A program made the position numbers and the translations under genes. From Neobacillus cucumis (GTDB taxonomy: Bacteria; Bacillota; Bacilli; Bacillales; Cytobacillaceae), in contig NZ_PGVE01000012.1 of NCBI RefSeq assembly GCF_002860255.1, forward strand, positions 124,001 through 188,000: a DNA stretch of 64,000 bases, written 5' to 3'. Positions 54,018-62,632 of the stretch are shown here, piece after piece. Under the pieces are notes generated by a model, which made no database searches, was not told where the DNA came from, and saw only the letters and a program-made list of their open reading frames with translations. Position 1 is the first letter of the stretch. Each line of letters begins with the position of its first letter.

Positions 54018-55493
54018 TTATTCGTTAATCGTTAATTGTCCTTGTTCAAGGATACTATTTTCTACTACAGATGTTTTAGAACCTTTAATATTAAGCAAAA
54101 AGCTTGGCGCAAAGGTAGAATGATGGTCTGGATAGAAGCCTCTATTCGTCATATAACTTGTGATTACCACATTATTACCGTCAGGTTGCGGTATAGCAAA
54201 ATGAGAGTAAGTAAATGTGAGATCAGCAGGATCAAGATTCATGTTCAAAACAAGTCCTGTTTCATTTAACGGTTTGAATGGACCATTTAAGGAATCGGCT
54301 ACGAATCCTAGCATATAAACATCTTTGTCGTTAATTCCATCAATCGTCATTTTGGATCCTCTTGAATCCGTGAATAGATACCATTTATTATTCATTTTAA
54401 ATATATTGGCGCGTTCGATTTCATCTGTTACTGTGTTTGATGCAATTAATGGTTTCATAACACTTTTCACTGTGTAGTCATCGTTCAATTCAACAATGCC
54501 TAATGCACCATTCGCTAAAGAAGCAATTTGTTTTTTAGGACTTTGTAGCAGTTTATTTTTTTCATTCTGGAAGAAGACGTCACTTCCGCCATAGTAAGCT
54601 TTATTATTGAAAGACTGATCGCCTTGATAACCATCTGTTGTTCCAGTGTTGGCTTCAAAGACAAGATATTTATGGCCCTTATCTTCAACATAGTGAGGGT
54701 CTCTTAAAGTATGGTTATCACCTGAAATCCACTTGCCTTCATCGATAAATTGCTGAATATTTTGATAAACTGTACCGTCTCCGCCATCAAAGACAGATTT
54801 ATGATCAGATACTCCATCGACTTTAAGTGTAGCTGCATCCGGCTGGGATAAGTTGACTTGAGCAGTTGAAATAATTTGGTTACCAGCACCGGTTCCACCA
54901 TCTTCAGGATTACCTGAGTAATCTGTATAGAATAAACGGACTTGGCCATCTTTGGTTAAAGTAGCAGAACCTGACCACTCCTGTGTTTGATATTTAAGAT
55001 ACGGGTCATTTGGAATAAATTTATCCATATCTTTAAATACTCTTCCAGCATTTTTCCAGCTGTCAATCGATGTATCACCGACTTTTTGATAGAATAAATA
55101 AATTGAAGTATCATCACTGTTTTTTGGGTCACCTGCTAAAGCGAAAGCGATATGATATCCATGATAATTTGCCGCAGTACCATCAGCGTTTTGCAGTGGC
55201 CAGCTATCCCATACATCTAAATCTATTAAGTTCCCTGACTTATCATACCCTTTTGCCGAATCAATGTTTTTGATTGCTGATGCATTGAATTGAGGCACTT
55301 TAAATTGAGAACTGTTTTGTTGTCCTGGAATTTTTAGCATGTCTGCACGTGTAATATGGGCAAAACCATAGTCTTCCTTGTAATCCCCGCTGTTCATTTG
55401 CTGTGCAAAAATCTTCGGTCCGCCTGCTCCTACTAATATAGCAGTACTGAAGGTTACGGCAGCTGCTTTTTTAGTCAATCTTTTGAAGTTCAT
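54018..55493 (-). CDS. sacB: Levansucrase (GH68)
   Basis: 491 residues with a Sec signal peptide (about 1-30, IFAQQ). Catalytic triad by position: Asp96 (VWDSWPLQ), Asp265 (TLRDPHY), Glu360 (TDEIERAN), matching Asp86, Asp247 and Glu342 of the mature B. subtilis-type enzyme. WSGSATL, DVWDSW and EWSGS motifs are also present. Secreted enzyme that splits sucrose and makes levan. Ribosome site AAGGAGG. Its promoter region holds CAATCCAT repeats (see below). Confidence 0.96.
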   Translation of the reverse strand: MNFKRLTKKAAAVTFSTAILVGAGGPKIFAQQMNSGDYKEDYGFAHITRADMLKIPGQQNSSQFKVPQFNASAIKNIDSAKGYDKSGNLIDLDVWDSWPLQNADGTAANYHGYHIAFALAGDPKNSDDTSIYLFYQKVGDTSIDSWKNAGRVFKDMDKFIPNDPYLKYQTQEWSGSATLTKDGQVRLFYTDYSGNPEDGGTGAGNQIISTAQVNLSQPDAATLKVDGVSDHKSVFDGGDGTVYQNIQQFIDEGKWISGDNHTLRDPHYVEDKGHKYLVFEANTGTTDGYQGDQSFNNKAYYGGSDVFFQNEKNKLLQSPKKQIASLANGALGIVELNDDYTVKSVMKPLIASNTVTDEIERANIFKMNNKWYLFTDSRGSKMTIDGINDKDVYMLGFVADSLNGPFKPLNETGLVLNMNLDPADLTFTYSHFAIPQPDGNNVVITSYMTNRGFYPDHHSTFAPSFLLNIKGSKTSVVENSILEQGQLTINE

Positions 55494-55558
55494 CGTCTTC
55501 CTCCTTGGATATGTATGATTTTGATAAGAAAGCTAGTAATCGTTTCTTATTAATGAAA

Positions 55559-55615
55559 ATTATAGAGGAAGACGAATGGATTGGGGATGGCATGGATTGA
55601 TTAGAATTTCGTCTT
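55559..55615 (-). promoter_or_regulatory. sacB promoter with direct and inverted repeats
   Basis: On the minus strand TATAAT (55564-55559) is a clear -10 with no recognisable -35. Just upstream CAATCCAT occurs twice, 16 bases apart (55599-55592 and 55583-55576), inside an AAGACGAA/TTCGTCTT inverted repeat (55608-55615 and 55569-55576). Layout fits a promoter turned on by a bound regulator. No SacY-type antiterminator hairpin is seen between here and sacB (about 65 bases). Confidence 0.5.
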
Positions 55616-55643
55616 AAATTGATATAGATTTGCTACCTAATAA

Positions 55644-55666
55644 TAAAAAGGCCCCCAAACGGAGGC
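55644..55666 (-). terminator. Terminator after the solute-binding protein gene
   Basis: GCCTCC-GTTT-GGGGGC stem followed by CTTTTTATT on the minus strand. Confidence 0.8.
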
Positions 55667-55673
55667 AGAAGTG

Positions 55674-56969
55674 TTATTTCAAAGTGGACTTAGCCTTATC
55701 CCAGGATCTTTGAAATTCTTCAAGTAATTGCTCGCGAGTAAGCTGTTTTCTTACGTACATCTGCATCGCCAGTCCAAACTCTTCTCTTACACCAACTGGG
55801 AAGTCCGGCCAATTGGAATCTAGTATTTTCCCTGCTTCGTAGTAGGCAAGCGTATCTTTAGCCAGCGGCCCTACATCGTCCACTTTTATGTTTTTAAACG
55901 CAGGAATATATTTGAATTCATTGGTCATAAACCTTTTCCCCTGCTCGGAGGAAACCATCCAGTTTAAGAATTTCTTTGCTTCCTTCTTCTTCTCTGGTGT
56001 GGTTTGTTTGTTGACAACCCAATAGTTCGGTCCACTGACGACTAAGGCGTCATTCTTCCTCTCATCATTAATGGACAGGGGCAGAAATCCGATATTCATA
56101 TTTGGCGAGATCTGGTCAAGCATGGGCTGCACCCAGTTGCCCTGCTGGATCATTGCTGCTTTTCCTGTGGCAAATAAATTGACTTCCATATTGTAATCCG
56201 TAGAGAGCGGATTTGCATTTCCATATTTTAATGTAACGTCCAGGAGATGGATGGTATCTTTAAATTTTTGATTGTTAGTGATCTTTTCTGTTCCGTTATT
56301 TAGGGCTTTTATAAAAGAGGCTGGGTCTTCCTGCTGGGCAAAGGCGATGTTCAACAAATGGACACCCAGTTTCCACTCCTCGTAATAGCCGATTGCGAAA
56401 GGCATTATGCCTGCTTTTTGCAATTGTTTGGCTGCTAAAGTTAATTCAGTCATCGTTCTAGGAACGGATTCAATACCTGCCTTTTTAAATAAATCCTTAT
56501 TATAAATGAAACCATACCCCTCCAGGTTTAGCGGCATTCCGTAAATTTTATCATCAAATTTCATTGGTCGTAAAGCTGCTGGATAGGTATTTTCAATCCA
56601 TGGCTGATCTGAGAGATCCTCCAAGTAGTTCTTCCACAGGATGGCATTTTGATACCCGGTATTCGTGAAAATATCAGGACCATTGCCAGCAGAAATCTGT
56701 GCCTTCAGATCGCTTAAGTCGTCTGCAGCACCGCCAACTGTGTGAATCTTGATTTTTACATTTGGATTTTTCTTTTCATAAACGGCTGCCATTTGTTCAA
56801 ACTGCTTGGAAATTTCCACTTTTGGATTCCGAATATCCAGCGTAAGCTTATGTGTTGGGGCTTCTGCTTCTTTTGGCTTCGGCTCTTTCAAACTAGTCGT
56901 TTCACAGGCTGAGAGAGAAAGACACAAGATGGCTAGACAAACCATAGGTAATCGTAAAGTCCTTTTCAT
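55674..56969 (-). CDS. Sugar-binding lipoprotein without cognate ABC permeases
   Basis: About 431 residues. Start ATG at 56969, signal LRLPMVCLAILCLSLSAC with lipobox LSAC (Cys about 21), then a mature SBP_bac_1-type fold (LTLDIRNPKVEISKQFEQMAAVYEKKNPNVKIKIHTVGG...NGPDIFTNTG). No permease or ATPase gene is near. It lies just downstream of the YesN/YesM pair in one operon, so a sensing role for the kinase is likely (inference). Ligand could be sucrose, fructose or levan fragments. Confidence 0.85.
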   Translation of the reverse strand: MKRTLRLPMVCLAILCLSLSACETTSLKEPKPKEAEAPTHKLTLDIRNPKVEISKQFEQMAAVYEKKNPNVKIKIHTVGGAADDLSDLKAQISAGNGPDIFTNTGYQNAILWKNYLEDLSDQPWIENTYPAALRPMKFDDKIYGMPLNLEGYGFIYNKDLFKKAGIESVPRTMTELTLAAKQLQKAGIMPFAIGYYEEWKLGVHLLNIAFAQQEDPASFIKALNNGTEKITNNQKFKDTIHLLDVTLKYGNANPLSTDYNMEVNLFATGKAAMIQQGNWVQPMLDQISPNMNIGFLPLSINDERKNDALVVSGPNYWVVNKQTTPEKKKEAKKFLNWMVSSEQGKRFMTNEFKYIPAFKNIKVDDVGPLAKDTLAYYEAGKILDSNWPDFPVGVREEFGLAMQMYVRKQLTREQLLEEFQRSWDKAKSTLK

Positions 56970-57016
56970 TCCTATCCCCCATTTATGTGATGTCATTAGA
57001 AGGATATGGCCACATA

Positions 57017-58201
57017 TCAAAAGCCCCCCGTTTGTTGCTTTTTTATATGGTTTCGATATTCAAAAGGGGTTAATCCCATGACTTTTTTGAATAGTTTTGA
57101 GAAGTATTTCTCATCCTGGTATCCGAGCATGAGAGAAATAGAAAGTATACTTTCATCTGATTCTCTTAACCTAGATTTTGCTTGATCAATCCTTAGTTTC
57201 GTCATGTATTTGGACAGGGTCATGCCCGTTTCTTGTTTGAACTTTCTGGAAATATGTTCACGACTTAAGAAAAATCGGCTTGAGAGTTTTTCCAGCGTTA
57301 GCTCTTCCATGTAATACGTGTCTACATAATGAACAATGTTCCGCATGCGGCAGGCATGATCTAAATCGTTCAAACGGTGAATCGCTCTGAAATGTTGATC
57401 TTCCCACTCCATTTGTAAAGCTCTATAGGAAATAGGAAGACCCTCCAATGACTTTAAAGATTCACCGTCTACAAGACGAACAGGAATATCAAACTGTTGG
57501 CTGATCCATTCTTCAACAGATAACCAGATTCCTTTTACAGTAATCACCAAACAAAGACTATGACCATTCTGTAGTTCAAAGGCGTTTCCCCATTCCTGAT
57601 GTTCGAGCTCTTCAGCTAACAGCTGGATATACGGAGCCGAATGATGCATTTGGTAAAAAGAAATAAGGGTAAGGTCATATTCGTCAGCCGTTGGCAGAGA
57701 GGAAGCAATTTCGGCAGGGTCGAAAAACTCCCCTAGGCAAGCCTCTGTGACCATTTGATTGATACGGAGTCTTTTCACATCGTCATATACACCCGCTTCT
57801 TTGTATTTACGGTCTGCTTCTTCATTTGCCCATGATTTTACCGCCTCTGCCAAGGTGTGATTAAAAGGTTCCGCCTCAATCGGTTTTAGTAAATAATCGA
57901 AGCTGTTGTGCTTAATGGCTTTTCTCATAAAGGAATAATCGTCAAACCCTGTAATGAAAATGACCTTGCCGGGATAAGAAATGCTGTCGAGCCACTCAAT
58001 CATTTCGATCCCGCTCACGCCAGGCATTTTTACATCGGTAAAAATGATCTCTGGTTTTTCCTTCTGTATGATTCTTTTTGCTTCTTCCCCGTTTCTGGCT
58101 TCCAATAGCTCTTTAATACCATTTTTCTCCCACTGGCCCAACTGGCGTATGACATAACGGACGTTGAATTCATCATCTACAATGAGAGCTTTCATTCCCA
58201 T
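57017..58201 (-). CDS. YesN/AraC-type response regulator
   Basis: About 394 residues. Receiver domain (about 1-120) with phospho-acceptor Asp56 (IIFTDVKMPG), acidic pocket ALIVDDE, and Lys in YLLKPIE. Middle region about 130-270 of unknown fold. C-terminal AraC pair of HTHs (about 290-390; LEKLSSRFFLSREHISRKFKQETGMTLSKYMTKLR, ILSISLMLGYQDEKYFSKLFKKVMGLTPFEYR). Start ATG at 58201 with GGGGAG 6 bases upstream. Partner of the YesM-type kinase 29 bases before. Confidence 0.92.
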   Translation of the reverse strand: MGMKALIVDDEFNVRYVIRQLGQWEKNGIKELLEARNGEEAKRIIQKEKPEIIFTDVKMPGVSGIEMIEWLDSISYPGKVIFITGFDDYSFMRKAIKHNSFDYLLKPIEAEPFNHTLAEAVKSWANEEADRKYKEAGVYDDVKRLRINQMVTEACLGEFFDPAEIASSLPTADEYDLTLISFYQMHHSAPYIQLLAEELEHQEWGNAFELQNGHSLCLVITVKGIWLSVEEWISQQFDIPVRLVDGESLKSLEGLPISYRALQMEWEDQHFRAIHRLNDLDHACRMRNIVHYVDTYYMEELTLEKLSSRFFLSREHISRKFKQETGMTLSKYMTKLRIDQAKSRLRESDESILSISLMLGYQDEKYFSKLFKKVMGLTPFEYRNHIKKQQTGGF

Positions 58202-58230
58202 ATTCATCTCCCCTGCTGTTAACTTTTAGA

Positions 58231-60024
58231 TTACATTATTTCGAGTTTTTGACTGGCAAACTTTGATTCTACTGGAATCATTAATCTAACAATAAACCCT
58301 TGTCCTTGATTGGTATCTATTTCTAAACCAGCCTTTATCCCATAATTTAAGACCAAACGGTCATGAATATTTTTCAGACCAATATGCTCGGCTGAATAAG
58401 ATCCTTCATTTGGTTTGGTATAAATATTTTTTCGAAGGATTTGCAATTCTTCAAACGTGATACTGGATCCATTATTTTCTACTACAAGGCAGAGTAGTTC
58501 TCCTTGTATTTCTCCATAGATGTTCAACTGTGCATCGTAGAAACCTTCTTCATAGCAGTGTTTAAAGAAGTTTTCCACGAGCGGCTGGAGTGTCATACTT
58601 GGAATCGTTAAATCAAGAATCGTTTCGTCCAGATGAATTGTATAGGTCCATTCATTCCCAAAACGCTCCACTTGTAGAGAAAGGTAGGTTTTTATGTAAT
58701 CCACTTCCTCTCGGACTAAGACCCATTGATTGGCCCGTATGGAATATCGCATCATTTTGGATAAAGAGGTGACTAATCCGTAGACGTTTGGCGAATTGAA
58801 TCTAAGCGCAACCGCACCTATGGTTTGCAGGGCGTTGAATAAAAAATGCGGATTCACTTGAGACTTTAATGCCCTTAATTGATTGTTTCTATTTTCAATT
58901 TCCAGTTTGTACTCGCGGGCAATATGAAGATTGATCCGATTCATCATTTCCTTTATGTGTTTTTCCAGGTGCCCAATTTCATCTTGCCCGTTGTCATTGA
59001 AGGGAACATCCATATTCCCTGCTTCAATGCTCTGCACTTTTCTACTGAGCAGCTTTATGGGTCTAGTAATCATGTAAGAAATAATACCGATCATTAAAAG
59101 TCCCAAAAATCCGACCCCTATCCCTACAAGGATGTTGGTATAGGCGGTCTGTCTAACATCGTGAAATATTACTTGTTCGGGTGTGATCTTTACTAACTTC
59201 CATTGACGTAAAGGCCCTGACAACGTTCTGGACAAGATAATCTCCTTGCCCGTTTTGACGCCTGACTGCTGAATAGATGTTAACAAATTGGTTGGAACCG
59301 GTTTTCCTATCAGGTGTCGGTCACTAGCGTACATCACTTGGTTCTCCGAATTTACAAGTAATACGGATTCCTTATCATTCTGTACAAGGCTGTTACATAA
59401 GCGGGCATAGGTTTTTAAATCAATATCAAGCGTAATGATACCCAGAAATTTGTTCGAAAGTACGTCCATTACTTTATGGTGAATCGTTAACACTACTGTG
59501 TTATCTGATTGAGGAACAATAGCTGCATCATTATAATTCTCAATCGGATGAGGCGGCTCAATTAAATACTTTGAATGAGAGTGATAAAGCTTTTTAATCG
59601 AACTCTCCTTTACTAAATCCGGCTGATATTTACGGGTACTGACCATAGCATTATAAACAGTAAATGATTCTTTACTTTTATCAATATAAAAACGAATCTG
59701 CCGAATTTCGTTACGCATAAGATAAAATGTTTCGATACTATTTTTCACTGTAATAGGGTTGAAATAAATGGAATCTTGAAACCCATCTTCAAAGATTCGG
59801 AACAAATCAGGATTACGGTAGGTAACATATGGGAGGCCGACTAAATCTTCAAAGTATTGCTCTAGTTCATTGGATGCTTTCTCCATTTGATTGCGGCTGA
59901 CTTCTAGCTCATGCTGTTCCACGAGCTTTTTGGTGTAACCATAAATAAAGAAAACCGTCAAAAAATACGGGAGGATGATAAAAATAAGAAGCATGAGAAA
60001 TAAGCGGCTTTGGATGCTTTTCAT
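58231..60024 (-). CDS. YesM-type sensor histidine kinase
   Basis: 597 residues. Two membrane helices (about 8-30 and 297-320) flank a roughly 265-residue extracellular sensor of dCache type (SSIKKLYHSHSKY to LVKITPEQV). HAMP domain (about 320-370), His-kinase motif with phospho-acceptor His393 (VNPHFLFNALQTIG), and HATPase ending GLKNIHDRLVLNYG. First gene of the operon that leads to the response regulator and the binding protein. Ribosome site AAAAGGAG. Confidence 0.92.
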   Translation of the reverse strand: MKSIQSRLFLMLLIFIILPYFLTVFFIYGYTKKLVEQHELEVSRNQMEKASNELEQYFEDLVGLPYVTYRNPDLFRIFEDGFQDSIYFNPITVKNSIETFYLMRNEIRQIRFYIDKSKESFTVYNAMVSTRKYQPDLVKESSIKKLYHSHSKYLIEPPHPIENYNDAAIVPQSDNTVVLTIHHKVMDVLSNKFLGIITLDIDLKTYARLCNSLVQNDKESVLLVNSENQVMYASDRHLIGKPVPTNLLTSIQQSGVKTGKEIILSRTLSGPLRQWKLVKITPEQVIFHDVRQTAYTNILVGIGVGFLGLLMIGIISYMITRPIKLLSRKVQSIEAGNMDVPFNDNGQDEIGHLEKHIKEMMNRINLHIAREYKLEIENRNNQLRALKSQVNPHFLFNALQTIGAVALRFNSPNVYGLVTSLSKMMRYSIRANQWVLVREEVDYIKTYLSLQVERFGNEWTYTIHLDETILDLTIPSMTLQPLVENFFKHCYEEGFYDAQLNIYGEIQGELLCLVVENNGSSITFEELQILRKNIYTKPNEGSYSAEHIGLKNIHDRLVLNYGIKAGLEIDTNQGQGFIVRLMIPVESKFASQKLEIM

Positions 60025-60361
60025 GTGTGATGCTCCTTTTGTTGATGAAATGCCCTTACTTAATAGTAGAAAAAAGATCCTATTACTCTTTTATAAATCT
60101 AATTCTATTTAATAATGTCGTCAACATGAGACAATTTAGTAAAAAAGAAGACAGAGAATGTCCTGTTTTCCTATTAGGATGGGATTTGGCAGCGATTACG
60201 GAGTGAAATGAAAACGCTACTAGAAAAAAGTAAAATGAAACTTAGGAACTAGTTGAAAGAGGAATATAGGTAGATAAGATTAATTTTTATTTGAATGTAA
60301 AAAAATGTATACTATCTCCTCTTTTACACACCATATAATAAAAAGATAAGGAGTTCTACAA
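60025..60361. other. Intergenic region between the kinase and an unknown membrane protein
   Basis: 337 bases without a gene. TGAAAACGCTACTA at 60209-60222 resembles a CcpA site with one mismatch to the consensus. No other clear element. Confidence 0.35.
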
Positions 60362-60841
60362 ATGGTAGCAGCAATCATTAGAATTGGACTCTTTTTGATA
60401 TCGTGGTTCTCAGTTTTCTTAATTCCCAAAAATGATTTTAAAAAATTCACGCCTGTTGCTTTGTTCGCGACTGTATTGCTACTAATAGAAACCATTTTAT
60501 CCGTTCCTTTTAAATGGTGGACAGTAAAAGGCGGTCCTTTAAAAAAAGCAGTAAATGACTTTAGTTTTATTTTTGGGCCATTCTTTGTAGGAACCATTTG
60601 GATTTTTCGTTTTACTTACGGAAAACCTTTGATTTATATGATTACTAATGTATTAATGGATGCTTTTCTTGCCTACCCAGTCAGTTGGGTGATGCAAAAG
60701 CTAAACGTTTTTAAATTGGTTAAGTTTAAACCAAAACACATATTTTTTACTGCCATTATTTATGCACTTGTCATCTACGGATTCCAAATGGTTATCTCTC
60801 ATTCTAGATTTAAAAATAAGAAAAGCAGTGTGTCTCATTGA
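60362..60841 (+). CDS. Integral membrane protein of unknown function
   Basis: 159 residues, about four membrane helices (about 5-18, 28-48, 63-85, 88-118 and a final segment about 127-147). Basic loops and a basic tail (SRFKNKKSSVSH). Ribosome site AAGGAG. No family named with confidence; helix layout is like small Bacillus membrane proteins such as those of the CBO0543 group. Confidence 0.7.
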   Translation: MVAAIIRIGLFLISWFSVFLIPKNDFKKFTPVALFATVLLLIETILSVPFKWWTVKGGPLKKAVNDFSFIFGPFFVGTIWIFRFTYGKPLIYMITNVLMDAFLAYPVSWVMQKLNVFKLVKFKPKHIFFTAIIYALVIYGFQMVISHSRFKNKKSSVSH

Positions 60842-60861
60842 ATCACACTGCTTTTCTTATT
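60815..60861. terminator. 18-bp perfect bidirectional terminator
   Basis: AATAAGAAAAGCAGTGTG (60815-60832) with its exact complement (60844-60861), 11-base loop, T-rich flanks on both strands. Confidence 0.9.
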
Positions 60862-60868
60862 TTATTTA

Positions 60869-62107
60869 TTAAGAAGCTTTTTGAATGGTAATCTTTCTTC
60901 CTTCTTTACGCCACTTCTTAAATTCAGCGGTTGCTGTAAAAAGAACATATGTTGAAGAGTTAAGAGCCGTTTCAAACGAATCTTGTAACACACCGATGAT
61001 AAAGCCAACTCCAACCACTTGCATGGCAACATCAGATGGAATTCCAAATAGGCTGCATGCTAGAGGAATTAATAAAAGTGATCCACCAGCAACCCCAGAA
61101 GCACCACAAGCACAAACAGCAGATAATAGGCTCAAGATAATGGCAGTAGGGATGTCCACGTGAATGTCTAATGTATGCACAGCTGCAAGTGTTAAAACAG
61201 AGATGGTTACTGCTGCTCCAGCCATATTAATGGTAGCACCCAACGGGATGGATACAGAATAGGAATCTTTATCTAATCGTAAATCTTCACATAATCTCAT
61301 ATTTACAGGTATGTTTGCAGCTGAACTGCGAGTAAAGAATGCGGTAATGGCACTTTCTTTTAAACACTTAAACACAAGTGGATATGGGTTTTGTCTGATA
61401 TTTACAAACACAATGATTGGATTGATCACAAAAGCCACAAAGAGCATGCATCCAATTAATACCGCTAGTAATTTCCCATAGCTTAGTAGAGAGTCGATTC
61501 CATTCGTAGTAATCGAATCGATGACTAGCCCCATAATACCAAATGGGGCGAACTTGATCACCCAAGTTACCATTTTGGATACAGCATCTGAAAAGTTAGA
61601 TATCAATGTTTTTGTTGTATCAGAAGCATTTTTTAATGCCATACCAAGAATAATCGCCCATGCTAAAATACCGATATAGTTGGCATTGTAGATGGCTTTA
61701 ACTGGGTTATCAACTACATTCAACAATAAGGACTTGAGAACTTCTACCACGCCGCCTGGAGCTGTCACGTCCTCCGCACTTTTGGCAAGGGAGATGCTGA
61801 CTGGAAAGATAAAGCTTACAATAACAGCAAATAATCCTGCTAAAAAGGTTCCTAAAAGGTATAGGATGATAATAGATTTCATATTCGTTTGATGTCCTTT
61901 TTTGTGCTGTGCAATGGCTGACATAACCAAGAAGAGCACCAATACGGGTGCAATGGCTTTTAACGCACCGACAAATAATGAACCTAAGATGACCACAGGT
62001 TTGGCAGTTTCCGGAATCGTTACCGCTAAAATGATGCCGATAATCAAACCTACAATGATTTGCTTGACCAGACTGATTTGATTCCATTTTTTAATTAGAT
62101 TTTTCAC
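60869..62107 (-). CDS. sstT: Sodium/serine-threonine symporter
   Basis: 412 residues with eight-plus membrane segments of the DAACS fold. [44 protein letters not shown] and [30 protein letters not shown] match the conserved HP1/TM7/HP2 region of SstT. Sodium-driven serine/threonine uptake. GTG start with AGGGGGA upstream. Confidence 0.9.
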   Translation of the reverse strand: MKNLIKKWNQISLVKQIIVGLIIGIILAVTIPETAKPVVILGSLFVGALKAIAPVLVLFLVMSAIAQHKKGHQTNMKSIIILYLLGTFLAGLFAVIVSFIFPVSISLAKSAEDVTAPGGVVEVLKSLLLNVVDNPVKAIYNANYIGILAWAIILGMALKNASDTTKTLISNFSDAVSKMVTWVIKFAPFGIMGLVIDSITTNGIDSLLSYGKLLAVLIGCMLFVAFVINPIIVFVNIRQNPYPLVFKCLKESAITAFFTRSSAANIPVNMRLCEDLRLDKDSYSVSIPLGATINMAGAAVTISVLTLAAVHTLDIHVDIPTAIILSLLSAVCACGASGVAGGSLLLIPLACSLFGIPSDVAMQVVGVGFIIGVLQDSFETALNSSTYVLFTATAEFKKWRKEGRKITIQKAS

Positions 62108-62450
62108 AGATAATCCCCCTAAGAAGTATTAGATAAAATTTCATCAGTCCAAAACCAATTTTTTTAAAAAATATATCGGCCTATTTCACTAGCAATCCTT
62201 AACTAAATGAAACAGGGAGCTGAACAATAGCATACGAAAACAGTAAAAACGTTCGGATTTTGCGAATCTAGTACTCCTTAACGAATATTATTATAAGGAA
62301 GTTTTAGATATATTACAATACTAACGTTACTTTCTTTTGAATAACAATTTTATCCTTGAAATCACGCATCAGTAAAATACGAACATTCGGGAATTGCGTA
62401 TTTTGGTGATTAAATCAATCCGATCCATTAACTTAAGTGAGGAATTATAA

Positions 62451-62565
62451 TATATTAACAAAATTTGGAGTTATATTAACAAAAATTTAAATATATTAAC
62501 AAAATCGGAGTGGATTTCAACAAAACATAAAACAATATTAACAAATTTCAGCTTATTTTAACAAT
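62451..62565. repeat. Phased array of TATTAACAAA repeats
   Basis: The core TTAACA recurs at about 62455, 62476, 62496, 62517 (degenerate TTCAACA), 62538 and 62558: six copies at 20-22 bases, about two helical turns. Most have ATAT before and AAAA after. Confidence 0.65.
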
Positions 62566-62582
62566 TAAATTTATTCCCTCAT

Positions 62583-62628
62583 AAAAAAAGCAAGAGGATG
62601 ACCAGGATTCCCTGTACCATCCTCTTGC
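62583..62628 (-). terminator. Terminator after the alpha-galactosidase gene
   Basis: GCAAGAGGATG with its exact complement as an 11-bp stem, 17-base loop, T run on the minus strand. Confidence 0.85.
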
Positions 62629-62632
62629 CTTT

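Larger units (their letters stand above)
62108..62632. other. Long intergenic region upstream of sstT
   Basis: 525 bases without a gene. It holds a phased TTAACA repeat array (62451-62565), an inverted repeat AAAATACG / CGTATTTT (62374-62404) and the alpha-galactosidase terminator (62583-62628). Confidence 0.6.

Noticed and set aside
62374-62404. AAAATACG/CGTATTTT inverted repeat as a terminator or riboswitch
   Set aside because: Eight-base arms with a 15-base loop in AT-rich DNA, no T run, and no gene immediately upstream; too weak to claim.
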